Shown in pieces: positions 7,601-14,135 of a DNA stretch of 15,620 nucleotides. The translations under genes were made by a program, and so were the position numbers. The notes under the pieces were generated by a model, which saw only the letters and a list, made by a program, of their open reading frames with translations, was not told where the DNA came from and made no database searches. This DNA comes from Frankiales bacterium (GTDB lineage: Bacteria; Actinomycetota; Actinomycetes; Mycobacteriales; SCTD01), in NCBI GenBank assembly GCA_025966295.1, contig JAOPVD010000097.1, positions 1 through 15,620 of the forward strand. Reading direction: 5' to 3'. How positions within the stretch are numbered: position 1 is the first letter of the stretch; each line of letters starts with the position of its first letter.

Positions 7601-7862
7601 CGGCCTGCCGGTCGGTGCTCCCGCCACCGCAGGGACGCACATCGCGACCTTCAGCACCGAGGACCCGGACGCCGGCGACACCTTCGTCTACGGCCTGGTC
7701 GCCGGGGTCAACGACACCGACAACGGCAGCTTCAGGCTCAGCGGCAACGAGCTGCGCAGCGCGGTCGACCTGGTCGCGGGGGAGTACCGGATCCGGGTGT
7801 CCAGCACGGACACGGGCGACGAGTGGGTGGACCGGTCCTTCACCATCACGGTGACTCCCTGA
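4650..7862 (+). CDS. Secreted protein with one Big_9-like and seven cadherin-like repeats
   Basis: A 1070-residue exported protein of unknown specific function, probably a calcium-binding adhesin or extracellular matrix protein. The start GTG 4650 gives a Sec signal peptide: basic FRWR, hydrophobic core AAAVVLAVVAAFVV, cleavage near PATAAA (~residue 30). Residues ~40-285 are a beta-rich region with two cysteine pairs (82/98, 182/200). Residues ~288-386 form a bacterial Ig/Big_9-like domain (EDVP, ATDPDGD, DYAGPDSFRYQVRD; Cys337/345). Seven cadherin-like repeats of 92-99 residues follow (~391-1070), with PEN near the start, DPDGD or DPDAGD, FDxET-x-Y, and NxNEPP-type linkers at N487, N586, N680, N778, N875 and N973. 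No LPXTG, membrane anchor or RTX motif is seen at the C-terminus. The ribosome-binding site is a G7 run ending 2 nt before GTG. It lies between tetR and cobN. Confidence 0.88.
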   Translation: MLGFRWRAAAVVLAVVAAFVVPGPPATAAATTAAVASVAGPVQYVGDAVGKVFTVAVRNSGTRSLGAVQVDVPGKAWRVAGCPAGPAGWARVVSAQGCSFRSPAGPAGNIGPGATVRFQVKARTLPSDRDRKGTWKVLARSDSPVQYVTARPGGRGLQVQAYSLEITNVLSRGPVRGIGSACPATVRSAKAGSRTVLVICGRNHARVPFALNPGSAKLAGDFGTPGRLVSGRVKPGRASVVVANYADVLVSKVLGANRKVALTLTSTSGQRAPRVTYGGFSVTDLAPVAKPVSQAVTEDVPTAVTLVATDPDGDTTTFKVLTGPAHGKLSGLSGPSCSGSPGRTCRTQTTYVPVKDYAGPDSFRYQVRDDFGKTVTATAKLSVAGVNDAPTRVNLNPQSVREGLAAPALVGALTTSDPDAGDRFSYALVPGDGDADNALFAISGTSLLTAVVLDRETKPTASVRIRSTDGGGVFVDQVLLLTVRNTNEPPTGITLDRATVLENQPAATTVGTLSTTDPDPDDTHSYALVPTSGGDEAGFALSGPTLSTTVPFDREARSSYALVVRSTDLAGEFVDTPLTITVVNANEPPAAPVLTGSALDENQAPGSTIGTLSATDPDGDALTYSLAAGPDAAAFTVVGTALRSAKAFDFETRSSYSLRLLASDGSGGSSEATVTVTVRNVSEAPAGVALSSTTVPENSTGPALVGTLSAVDPDGDAVTFALPAGAGDNASFTVSGSALRTVGPFDRETKGSYSVSVVARDAGGLASPAAAFTVVVGNVNEQPTDLALSNVAVPEGAAPPTAVGTLSTVDPDGGTFGYAFADGGADNRLFSLAGAALNAEQSFNYETRHTYSVRIRSTDEGGLWTEKAFTIEVTNANEKPTSLDLSGTTVPENSKVGTVVGTLSSTDPDAGDSASYSLPTGLGDNGSFQVQGTTVVTTNSFDFEAKAAYTLTVRVTDGGKATFDQTVTIQVTNVNDPPLDLVLHGLPVGAPATAGTHIATFSTEDPDAGDTFVYGLVAGVNDTDNGSFRLSGNELRSAVDLVAGEYRIRVSSTDTGDEWVDRSFTITVTP

Positions 7863-7916
7863 GCCGTCGCGGACCTGGGCCCCGACGTCCAGGAGCCGAC
7901 CAGCGAGAATGATCGG

Positions 7917-10900
7917 GTGACGCTGCTCCTGCTCTCGACCGCTGACACCGACCTGCTCGCCGCGCGAGCCGTTCCCGACCCGGCGCTGCCGCTGCGCCTC
8001 GGCAACCCGGCCCGGCTCGACGGGCCGGTGGACCTGGACGGCGTCAGCCTGGTGGTCGTGCGGCTGCTGGGCGGCCGGCGCGCCTGGGAGGGCCTGGACG
8101 ACCTGCTCGCGCAGGCGCAGGTGCCGGTCGTGCTGCTCGGCGGTGAGGGCCTGGACGCCGAGCTGACCGCCCTGTCGACCGTCCCGCCCGGCGTGGTGTC
8201 GGACGCGGCGGCCTACTTCCGCGAGGGCGGCGTCGACAACCTGCGCGAGCTCGTGGCGTTCCTGTCCGACACCGTGCTGCTGACCGGCCACGGCTTCGCG
8301 GCGGCGACCACGCTGCCGTCGTACGGCGTGCACGGCGACCGGGCCCGGCTCGACCGCCCCACCGTGGGCGTCGTGTTCTACCGGGCACACGAGCTGAGCG
8401 GCAACACCGCCTTCGTCGACGTGCTCTGCGACGCCCTCGAGGCCAAGGGCGCCAACGCCCTGCCGGTGTACGTCGCCTCGCTGCGGCCGGACGCCGACGG
8501 CCACATCCCGGCCGTCGGCGAGCTGCTGGCCGGCAAGGTGGACGCCCTGGTGGTCACGGTCCTCGCCGGCGGCGGCTCCAACCAGAGCGACGCCGAGGTC
8601 TGGGATGCCCGCGCCCTCGAGGCGCTCGACGTGCCCGTCCTGCAGGGCCTGTGCGTCACCAGCAGCCGCGCGGACTGGGAGGCCAGCGACGCCGGGCTGG
8701 CCCCGATCGACGCGGCCATGCAGGTCGCCATCCCCGAGTTCGACGGCCGCCTCATCACGGTGCCGTTCTCGTTCAAGGAGACCGGCGAGGACGGTGTCCC
8801 GGTGTACGTCGCGGACGCCGAGCGGGCCGACCGGGTCGCGGGCGTGGCGGTCAACCACGCCCGGCTGCGGTACACCCCGAACGCCGACAAGAAGGTCGCG
8901 CTGGTCCTGTCCAGCTACCCCACCAAGCACGCCCGGGTCGGCAACGCCGTCGGCCTGGACACCCCGGCGTCCGCGGTGCTGCTGCTGCAGGCGATGCGCG
9001 CCGCCGGCTACACCGTCGGGGAGTTCCCCGAGGACGGCGACACCCTGGTCCACACCCTCATCGCGGCCGGTGGCCACGACGTGGAGTGGCTCACCGAGGA
9101 ACAGCTCGGCGCGGCCGTGGCGCGGGTGCCGCTGGCGACGTACAAGCAGTGGTTCGCCGAGCTGCCGGGCGACCTGCAGGGCCGGATGCTCGAGCACTGG
9201 GGCGAGCCGCCGGGCTCGCTCTACGTCGACGGCGAGGACATCGTGCTGGCCGCGCTGCAGTACGGCAACGTGGTGCTGGCGATCCAGCCGCCGCGCGGCT
9301 TCGGCGAGAACCCGATCGCGATCTACCACGACCCCGACCTGCCGCCGAGCCACCACTACCTGGCCGCTTACCGCTGGCTGGCGCAGGACTTCGGCGCGGA
9401 CGCGGTGGTGCACCTGGGCAAGCACGGGACGCTGGAGTGGCTGCCGGGCAAGGGCCTCGGGCTCAGCGCGTCCTGCTCCTCCGACGCCGTCCTGGGCGAC
9501 CTGCCGCTGTTCTACCCCTTCATCGTCAACGACCCCGGTGAGGGCACCCAGGCGAAGCGCCGCGGGCACGCCACCGTCGTGGACCACCTGGTGCCGCCGA
9601 TGGCGCGGGCCGAGACCTACGACGAGATGGCCCGGCTGGAGCACCTGCTCGACGAGTACGCCACCGTGCAGGCGCTCGACCCGGCGAAGGTGCCGGTGCT
9701 GCAGGCGCAGATCTGGGAGGTCGTGACGGCCGCGCAGCTGCACCACGACCTGCACGTCGACGGCCAGCCCGACGAGGAGGCCTTCGACGACTTCGTGCTG
9801 CACGTCGACGGCTACCTGTGCGAGGTCAAGGACGTCCTCATCCGGGACGGCCTGCACATCCTGGGCCAGCCGCCGGTGGAGGAGTCGCTGGTCAACCTGG
9901 TGCTCGGCATCCTGCGCGCCCAGCAGACCTGGGGCGGCGCCACCGGTGCCGTCCCCGGCCTGCGGCGGGTGCTCGGCGAGGCCTACGGCATCACCGAGGA
10001 CGACCGGGTCGAGGCCGACCGGCTGGAGGGCCTGGCCCGCCAGCTCGTCGAGGGGGTGGCGGCCCGCGGCTGGACCGGCGCGGCCGAGGTCTGCGCCGCG
10101 GTCCTCGACCGGGACGTGCCGGGCGCGGTGGCGTCGCTCGCCTTCGCCTGCGAGGAGGTGGTGCCGCGGCTGCGCCGCACCACCGACGAGATCGACAACC
10201 TGCTGCACGGCCTCGACGGCGGGTTCGTGCCGGCCGGCCCGTCTGGCTCCCCGACCCGCGGGCTGGTCGGCGTGCTGCCCACCGGCCGGAACTTCTACTC
10301 CGTGGACCCCAAGGCCATCCCGAGCAAGAACGCCTGGGACACCGGCCGGCAGCTCGCCGACTCGCTGCTGTCGCGGTACCTCGCCGACCACGGCGAGTAC
10401 CCGGCCTCGGTCGGCCTGGTGGTGTGGGGCACCTCCGCCATGCGGACCGCCGGCGACGACATCGCCGAGGCCCTCTGGCTGCTCGGCGTGCGGCCGGTGT
10501 GGGACCAGGCCTCCCGGCGCGTGACGGGCCTGGAGGTGGTGCCGGCCGCCGAGCTCGGTCGGCCGCGGGTGGACGTGACGCTGCGCATCAGCGGGTTCTT
10601 CCGGGACGCGTTCCCGCACGTGGTGGCGCTGCTCGACGAGGCGGTGCGGCTGGTGGCCGTGCTCGACGAGCCGGCCAACTTCGTGTGGGACCACGTGCAG
10701 GCCGACCTGGCCGAGGGCGTCGACGAGCGGCGCGCCACCGCCCGCATCTTCGGCTCCAAGCCGGGCGCCTACGGCGCCGGGCTGCTGCCGCTCATCGACA
10801 GCCGCGACTGGAAGACCGACGCCGACCTGGCGGAGGTCTACGCCGTCTGGGGCGGCTACGCCTACGGGGCCGGCCTCGACGGTGCGCCGGCCCGGCGGGA

Positions 10901-11456
10901 CATGGAGCGGGTCTACACCCGGGTCCGGGTGGCGGCCAAGAACCAGGACACCCGCGAGCACGACATCGTCGACTCTGACGACTACTTCCAGTACCACGGC
11001 GGGATGGTCGCGGCCGTCCGGGCGCTCACCGGGCAGTCCCCGGAGGCCTACGTCGGGGACAGCGCCATCCCTGACGCGGTGAAGACGCGCACCCTGCAGG
11101 AGGAGACGCACCGGGTGTTCCGGGCCCGCGTCGTCAACCCGCGCTGGATCGCCGCGATGCAGCGGCACGGCTACAAGGGCGCCTTCGAGATGGCCGCGAC
11201 CGTGGACTACCTGTTCGGGTACGACGCCACCGCCGGCGTGGTCGAGGACTGGATGTACGACAAGCTCACCAGCGAGTACGTCTTCGACGAGACCAACCGC
11301 GCCTTCATGAAGAAGAGCAACCCGTGGGCGCTGCGCGGCATCGCCGAGCGGCTGCTGGAGGCGGTCGACCGCGGGCTGTGGGAGTCGCCGTCGGCGGAGG
11401 CGCTGGAGGGCCTGAAGCAGACCTACCTCGAACTCGAGGGCGACCTCGAGGAGTGA
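7917..11456 (+). CDS. cobN: Cobaltochelatase subunit CobN (aerobic cobalamin pathway)
   Basis: Large subunit of the ATP-dependent cobaltochelatase that inserts Co2+ into hydrogenobyrinic acid a,c-diamide; it acts with an AAA+ partner pair (CobS/CobT or a ChlI/ChlD-like pair) not present in this window. The 1179 residues are within the normal range for CobN. Seen: VVHLGKHGTLEWLPGKG (HLGKHG at residues 499-504), GVLPTGRNFYSVDPKAIPSKNAWDTGRQLADSLL (PTGRNFYSVDP at 788-798), ISGFFRDAFPHVVALLDEAV (SGFFRDAFPH from 892), IFGSKPGAYGAGLLPLI, and DSDDYFQYHGGMVAAVR, all typical of the CobN/BchH family. The frame is intact. The start is GTG 7917; AGGAG lies 21 nt upstream, too far to serve, while GAGAAT sits 6 nt upstream, so a leaderless mRNA is likely. 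The stop is 7 bp from that of the convergent EAL gene. Confidence 0.97.
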   Translation: MTLLLLSTADTDLLAARAVPDPALPLRLGNPARLDGPVDLDGVSLVVVRLLGGRRAWEGLDDLLAQAQVPVVLLGGEGLDAELTALSTVPPGVVSDAAAYFREGGVDNLRELVAFLSDTVLLTGHGFAAATTLPSYGVHGDRARLDRPTVGVVFYRAHELSGNTAFVDVLCDALEAKGANALPVYVASLRPDADGHIPAVGELLAGKVDALVVTVLAGGGSNQSDAEVWDARALEALDVPVLQGLCVTSSRADWEASDAGLAPIDAAMQVAIPEFDGRLITVPFSFKETGEDGVPVYVADAERADRVAGVAVNHARLRYTPNADKKVALVLSSYPTKHARVGNAVGLDTPASAVLLLQAMRAAGYTVGEFPEDGDTLVHTLIAAGGHDVEWLTEEQLGAAVARVPLATYKQWFAELPGDLQGRMLEHWGEPPGSLYVDGEDIVLAALQYGNVVLAIQPPRGFGENPIAIYHDPDLPPSHHYLAAYRWLAQDFGADAVVHLGKHGTLEWLPGKGLGLSASCSSDAVLGDLPLFYPFIVNDPGEGTQAKRRGHATVVDHLVPPMARAETYDEMARLEHLLDEYATVQALDPAKVPVLQAQIWEVVTAAQLHHDLHVDGQPDEEAFDDFVLHVDGYLCEVKDVLIRDGLHILGQPPVEESLVNLVLGILRAQQTWGGATGAVPGLRRVLGEAYGITEDDRVEADRLEGLARQLVEGVAARGWTGAAEVCAAVLDRDVPGAVASLAFACEEVVPRLRRTTDEIDNLLHGLDGGFVPAGPSGSPTRGLVGVLPTGRNFYSVDPKAIPSKNAWDTGRQLADSLLSRYLADHGEYPASVGLVVWGTSAMRTAGDDIAEALWLLGVRPVWDQASRRVTGLEVVPAAELGRPRVDVTLRISGFFRDAFPHVVALLDEAVRLVAVLDEPANFVWDHVQADLAEGVDERRATARIFGSKPGAYGAGLLPLIDSRDWKTDADLAEVYAVWGGYAYGAGLDGAPARRDMERVYTRVRVAAKNQDTREHDIVDSDDYFQYHGGMVAAVRALTGQSPEAYVGDSAIPDAVKTRTLQEETHRVFRARVVNPRWIAAMQRHGYKGAFEMAATVDYLFGYDATAGVVEDWMYDKLTSEYVFDETNRAFMKKSNPWALRGIAERLLEAVDRGLWESPSAEALEGLKQTYLELEGDLEE
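11433..11450. terminator. Hairpin with GNRA-type loop at the cobN 3' end, possible terminator
   Basis: CTCGAGG (11433-11439) and CCTCGAG (11444-11450) form a 7-bp stem closed by GCGA, a GNRA tetraloop on the plus strand. It lies inside the last codons of cobN (residues LELEGDLEE) and 13 nt past the stop of the convergent EAL gene, so it could serve either transcript. There is no T-tract, and the acidic repeat-like codons may create it by chance. Confidence 0.3.
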
Positions 11457-11463
11457 CGCCGGT

Positions 11464-12231
11464 TCACAGCAGCGCCGGGATCTTGTCGGCCGGCACCGGA
11501 CGGCTGATGTAGTAGCCCTGGACCGCGTCGCACTCCAGGTGCCGGAGGCGTTCGAGCTGCTCCGGCGTCTCCACGCCTTCCCCGATCGTGTACAGGCCGA
11601 GGGCGTGTCCGAGGTGGAGGACCGCCTCCACGATGGCGTCGGTGCGCGGGTGCTTGCCCAGCTGCGCGACGAACGACCGGTCGAGCTTGAGCATCGAGAC
11701 CGGCAGCTCCTGCAGCCAGGTGAGTGAGGAGAAGCCGGTCCCGAAGTCGTCCAGCGTGACGTCCAGGCCGCGTTCGCGGATGGCGTGCACCCGCTCGACG
11801 GTCAGCGGGAGGTCGCTGAGCGCCGCGGCCTCGGTGATCTCCATGTTCACGGAGGTCGCCGGAATGCCGGCCTGCGCCGTGAGCGAGTCGAGGGCGTCCA
11901 GCAGCGTCGGGTCGGTCAGCTGACGGGGGGAGAAGTTCACGCACACGCCCAGCTCGATGCCGGCGGCCGTCCACTCCGCGATCTGCTGGACGGCGCTGCG
12001 CAGCACCCAGTGCCCCAGCTCGACGGCGACCTCGGTGCTCAACGGACGGTCGAGGAACTCACCGGCCGCCAGGAGGCCACGCTCCGGGTGGTTCCAACGC
12101 AGCAGTGCCTCGACGTCGGTGATGCGGTCGGCGGCGAGCTTGAGCTTCGGCTGGTAGTGCAGCAGCAACTGGCCGGCCTCCATGGCGCCGCGGAGCTCGA
12201 CAGAGACGTCGGTCTCGGCCACCGGCACCAC
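11464..12231 (-). CDS. Stand-alone EAL-domain cyclic-di-GMP phosphodiesterase
   Basis: Predicted cytosolic enzyme hydrolysing c-di-GMP to pGpG. The 255 residues are almost entirely one EAL domain with no GGDEF, PAS or membrane segment. Every catalytic and metal-binding position is present with the spacing I recall for RocR: Glu41 (EALLR), Asn99 (VNFSPRQ), Glu131 and Glu134 (EITE), Asp161 and Asp162 (DDFGTGFSSL, intact loop 6), Lys182 (LKLDRSF), Glu218 (EGVET) and Gln238 (QGYYISRP). It is therefore expected to be active. Candidate starts are GTG 12231, GTG 12228 and GTG 12222; the GAGG at 12239-12236 gives the best spacing (7 nt) to 12228. It lies 37 bp downstream of the ABC permease on the same strand and is probably co-transcribed. 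A hairpin covers its ribosome-binding site. Confidence 0.93.
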   Translation of the reverse strand: MVPVAETDVSVELRGAMEAGQLLLHYQPKLKLAADRITDVEALLRWNHPERGLLAAGEFLDRPLSTEVAVELGHWVLRSAVQQIAEWTAAGIELGVCVNFSPRQLTDPTLLDALDSLTAQAGIPATSVNMEITEAAALSDLPLTVERVHAIRERGLDVTLDDFGTGFSSLTWLQELPVSMLKLDRSFVAQLGKHPRTDAIVEAVLHLGHALGLYTIGEGVETPEQLERLRHLECDAVQGYYISRPVPADKIPALL

Positions 12232-12233
12232 CC

Positions 12234-12248
12234 CCCCTCGACGAGGGG
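12234..12248 (-). promoter_or_regulatory. Hairpin enclosing the EAL gene's ribosome-binding site
   Basis: In the minus-strand RNA, CCCCTC and GAGGGG pair around a three-base GTC loop (12248-12234). The GAGGGG arm is the only plausible Shine-Dalgarno sequence for the EAL gene, so the stem would hide it. Translation could depend on ribosomes arriving from the permease gene, whose stop is about 20 nt upstream. It could also be a weak terminator, but no T-tract follows. Confidence 0.45.
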
Positions 12249-12268
12249 CCTACCCGGGTCGCCGCCGT

Positions 12269-13072
12269 CTACCGGCTGGAGGCCTTCTTGTACTGCCGGA
12301 TCGACAGCGGCACGAAGACCGCCAGCAGGGCCAGCCCGCACAGCAGCGTGTACACCACCGGGTGCTGGATCGGCCAGGCGCCGGACACGCTCTGCACGCC
12401 GGCGCTGTTGCCGAACAGCTCGCGGGAGGCCTGGGTCAACGACGACACCGGGTTCCACTCGGCGAACACCTTGAGCGGCCCGGGGAGGTTCTCGAGCGGC
12501 ACGAAGGTGTTGGCGATGAAGGTCATCGGGAAGATCACGATGAACGATGCGTTGTTGACCACCTCCGGCGCCGGCACGATCAGCCCTACGTAGGCCATCA
12601 CCCACGAGAAGGTGTAGGCGAACCACAGCAGCAGCAGGAAGCCGGCGAGCGCCTCCCAGACCGAGGTGTGGATCCGCCAGCCGACGGCCAGGCCGGTCAG
12701 CGCCATCACCACCAGGCTGATGAGGTTGAGGGCGATGTCGCTGGCGGTGCGCCCGATCAGCACCGCGCTGCGTGACATCGGCAGCGACCGGAACCGGTCG
12801 ATGATGCCCTTCTGCATGTCCTCGGCGATGCCGGCGCCGGTGAAGGTGGAGCCGAAGATGACGGTCTGGGCGAAGATGCCGGCGATGAGGAACTCGCGGT
12901 AGTTGGTGCCCTTGAGATCGATCGCGCTGCCGAAGACGAACGCAAACAGCAGCACGAACATGATCGGTGAGATCAGCGTGAAGACCAGGATGTCCGGCAC
13001 CCGGATGATCTTGATGAGGTTGCGCTTGACGATGACGCCACCGTCGCTGAGCGCGTCGACCACGGCGGTCAT
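12269..13072 (-). CDS. ABC-2 type exporter permease, DrrB-like
   Basis: Membrane subunit (267 residues) pairing with the ATPase encoded just upstream; predicted to export a hydrophobic compound or lipid. About six hydrophobic segments are visible: ILVFTLISPIMFVLLFAFVF (28-47), a segment around FLIAGIFAQTVIFG, LISLVVMALTGLAVGW, ALAGFLLLLWFAYTFSWVMA, ASFIVIFPMTFIANTFV, and VVYTLLCGLALLAVFVPLSI. A conserved cytosolic stretch EDMQKGIIDRFRSLPMSRSAVLIGRT and an FIANTFVPLENLPGPLKVFAEWNPVS stretch are typical of the DrrB/ABC2_membrane group. The ATG at 13072 overlaps the ATPase stop by 4 bp (ATGA), so translation is coupled. The open frame extends upstream to 13522, but that part lies antiphase within the ATPase gene and is not coding. 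The substrate is unknown. Confidence 0.93.
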   Translation of the reverse strand: MTAVVDALSDGGVIVKRNLIKIIRVPDILVFTLISPIMFVLLFAFVFGSAIDLKGTNYREFLIAGIFAQTVIFGSTFTGAGIAEDMQKGIIDRFRSLPMSRSAVLIGRTASDIALNLISLVVMALTGLAVGWRIHTSVWEALAGFLLLLWFAYTFSWVMAYVGLIVPAPEVVNNASFIVIFPMTFIANTFVPLENLPGPLKVFAEWNPVSSLTQASRELFGNSAGVQSVSGAWPIQHPVVYTLLCGLALLAVFVPLSIRQYKKASSR

Positions 13073-14055
13073 GCGGCGTCCTCCGTGTCCTTGCTGCTGT
13101 CGGTCTGCGCGGCGTGCCCGGTCAGGTTGAGGAAGACGTCGTCGAGGGTCGGGCGGCGCAGCCCGACGTCGGTGACCTCGACCGAGGCGCGGGCCAGCCC
13201 GGTCAGCACGGTCCGCAGGTCGGCGGCGCCGCCGCTGACCGGGGCGCTCAGCGCCCGCCGGTCCTGCTCGACGACCACCTCGCCGACCGCGACCTTGGCC
13301 AGCACCGCCCGGGCGCTCTCGAGGTCCGCCGGGTCCAGCAGCACCAGCTCGACCCGCTCGCCCCCGACCTGCAGCTTCAGCTCGTCGGCGGTGCCGTGCG
13401 CGATGGCCCGGCCCTTGTCGATGACCACGATATCGTCGGCCAGCCGGTCGGCCTCCTCGAGGTACTGGGTGGTCAGCAGCAGCGTCGTGCCGCCGCGGAC
13501 CAGCTCGCGGATGACCTCCCACATGCCGGTGCGGCTGCGCGGGTCCAGGCCGGTGGTGGGCTCGTCGAGGAACAGCACCCGCGGCTCGGCGACGAGCGCG
13601 CCGGCCAGGTCGAGCCGGCGCCGCATGCCACCCGAGTAGCCCTTCACCGGCCGGTCGGCCGCCTCGTCGAGCTCGAAGCGCTCCAGCAGCTCGCGGGCCC
13701 GGGCCCGCGACGTCGTCCGGCCGAGCTTGTAGAGCCGGCCGATCATGTCGAGGTTCTCGAAGCCGGTGAGGTACTCGTCGACGGCGGCGTACTGACCGGA
13801 CAGGCCGATCCGCGCGCGGACGCCCTTGGGGTCGGCCCGCACGTCGATGCCGGCGACGTGGGCACTGCCCTCGTCCGGCTCCAGCAGGGTGGTGAGGATC
13901 CGCACCACGGTCGTCTTGCCGGCGCCGTTGGGCCCGAGCAGACCGAGGACCGAGCCCTCCGGGACCGTCAGGTCCAGCCCGTCCAGCGCACGCACCTCGC
14001 CGGACCGGCTCTTGTACCGCTTGACGAGCCCTTCGGCGGTGATGATGTCCGCCAC
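13069..14055 (-). CDS. ABC exporter ATPase, DrrA-like
   Basis: Cytosolic nucleotide-binding subunit (328 residues). Seen: Walker A GPNGAGKTT (41-49), Q-loop Gln88 (GLSGQYAAVDEYLTG), signature YSGGMRRRLDLAGAL (140-154), Walker B RVLFLDEP (159-166) and D-loop GLDP. The switch position is Gln197 (LLLTTQYLEEADRLAD) where most ABC ATPases have His; this is the known DrrA pattern. The C-terminal extension ends with PTLDDVFLNLTG, as in DrrA-type proteins. GTG 14055 is chosen because GGAGGAGG lies just upstream, the strongest ribosome-binding site in the window; the longer open frame upstream is a shadow of the lipoprotein gene. First gene of the ATPase-permease-EAL group. DrrAB relatives export anthracyclines, but many relatives have other or unknown substrates, so no drug is assigned. 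Confidence 0.95.
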   Translation of the reverse strand: MADIITAEGLVKRYKSRSGEVRALDGLDLTVPEGSVLGLLGPNGAGKTTVVRILTTLLEPDEGSAHVAGIDVRADPKGVRARIGLSGQYAAVDEYLTGFENLDMIGRLYKLGRTTSRARARELLERFELDEAADRPVKGYSGGMRRRLDLAGALVAEPRVLFLDEPTTGLDPRSRTGMWEVIRELVRGGTTLLLTTQYLEEADRLADDIVVIDKGRAIAHGTADELKLQVGGERVELVLLDPADLESARAVLAKVAVGEVVVEQDRRALSAPVSGGAADLRTVLTGLARASVEVTDVGLRRPTLDDVFLNLTGHAAQTDSSKDTEDAA

Positions 14056-14095
14056 GGTGCCTCCTCCTGCGCGGGGTGTGGCCCGTGCACGACCA

Positions 14096-14101
14096 AACCT
14101 A
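14096..14101 (-). promoter_or_regulatory. Candidate -10 element of the DrrA-like operon
   Basis: On the minus strand TAGGTT (14101-14096) fits TAnnnT, in a short AT-richer patch between the lipoprotein stop and the ATPase start. A start near 14089 would give a leader of about 34 nt with the GGAGGAGG site. No convincing -35 is seen at 17-18 nt. Confidence 0.35.
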
Positions 14102-14135
14102 GGCAAAGGGTCCGACAGGCGGCGAGCGAGTTCTC

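Noticed and set aside
5820..7862. Regular ~290-bp periodicity considered as a DNA repeat or CRISPR-like array
   Set aside because: The repeat is at protein level (cadherin-like domains); the nucleotide units have diverged and there are no spacers of constant length.
7863..7916. Cobalamin riboswitch in front of cobN
   Set aside because: Only 54 bp are available and no B12-box-like sequence is seen.
7863..7916. CCTGG/CCAGG stem after the cadherin-like gene as a terminator
   Set aside because: Only a 5-bp stem with a 12-nt loop and no T-tract; too weak to call.
7398..11168. 1256-codon open frame on the minus strand opposite cobN and the cadherin-like gene
   Set aside because: It spans two unrelated plus-strand genes, its translation is low-complexity (His/Arg/Gly/Val-rich) with no family motif, and long antisense frames are normal in GC-rich DNA.
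13073..13522. N-terminal extension of the ABC permease frame
   Set aside because: The extension is Arg/Gly-rich and lies antiphase within the ATPase gene; the ATG at 13072 with the 4-bp ATGA overlap is the natural start.
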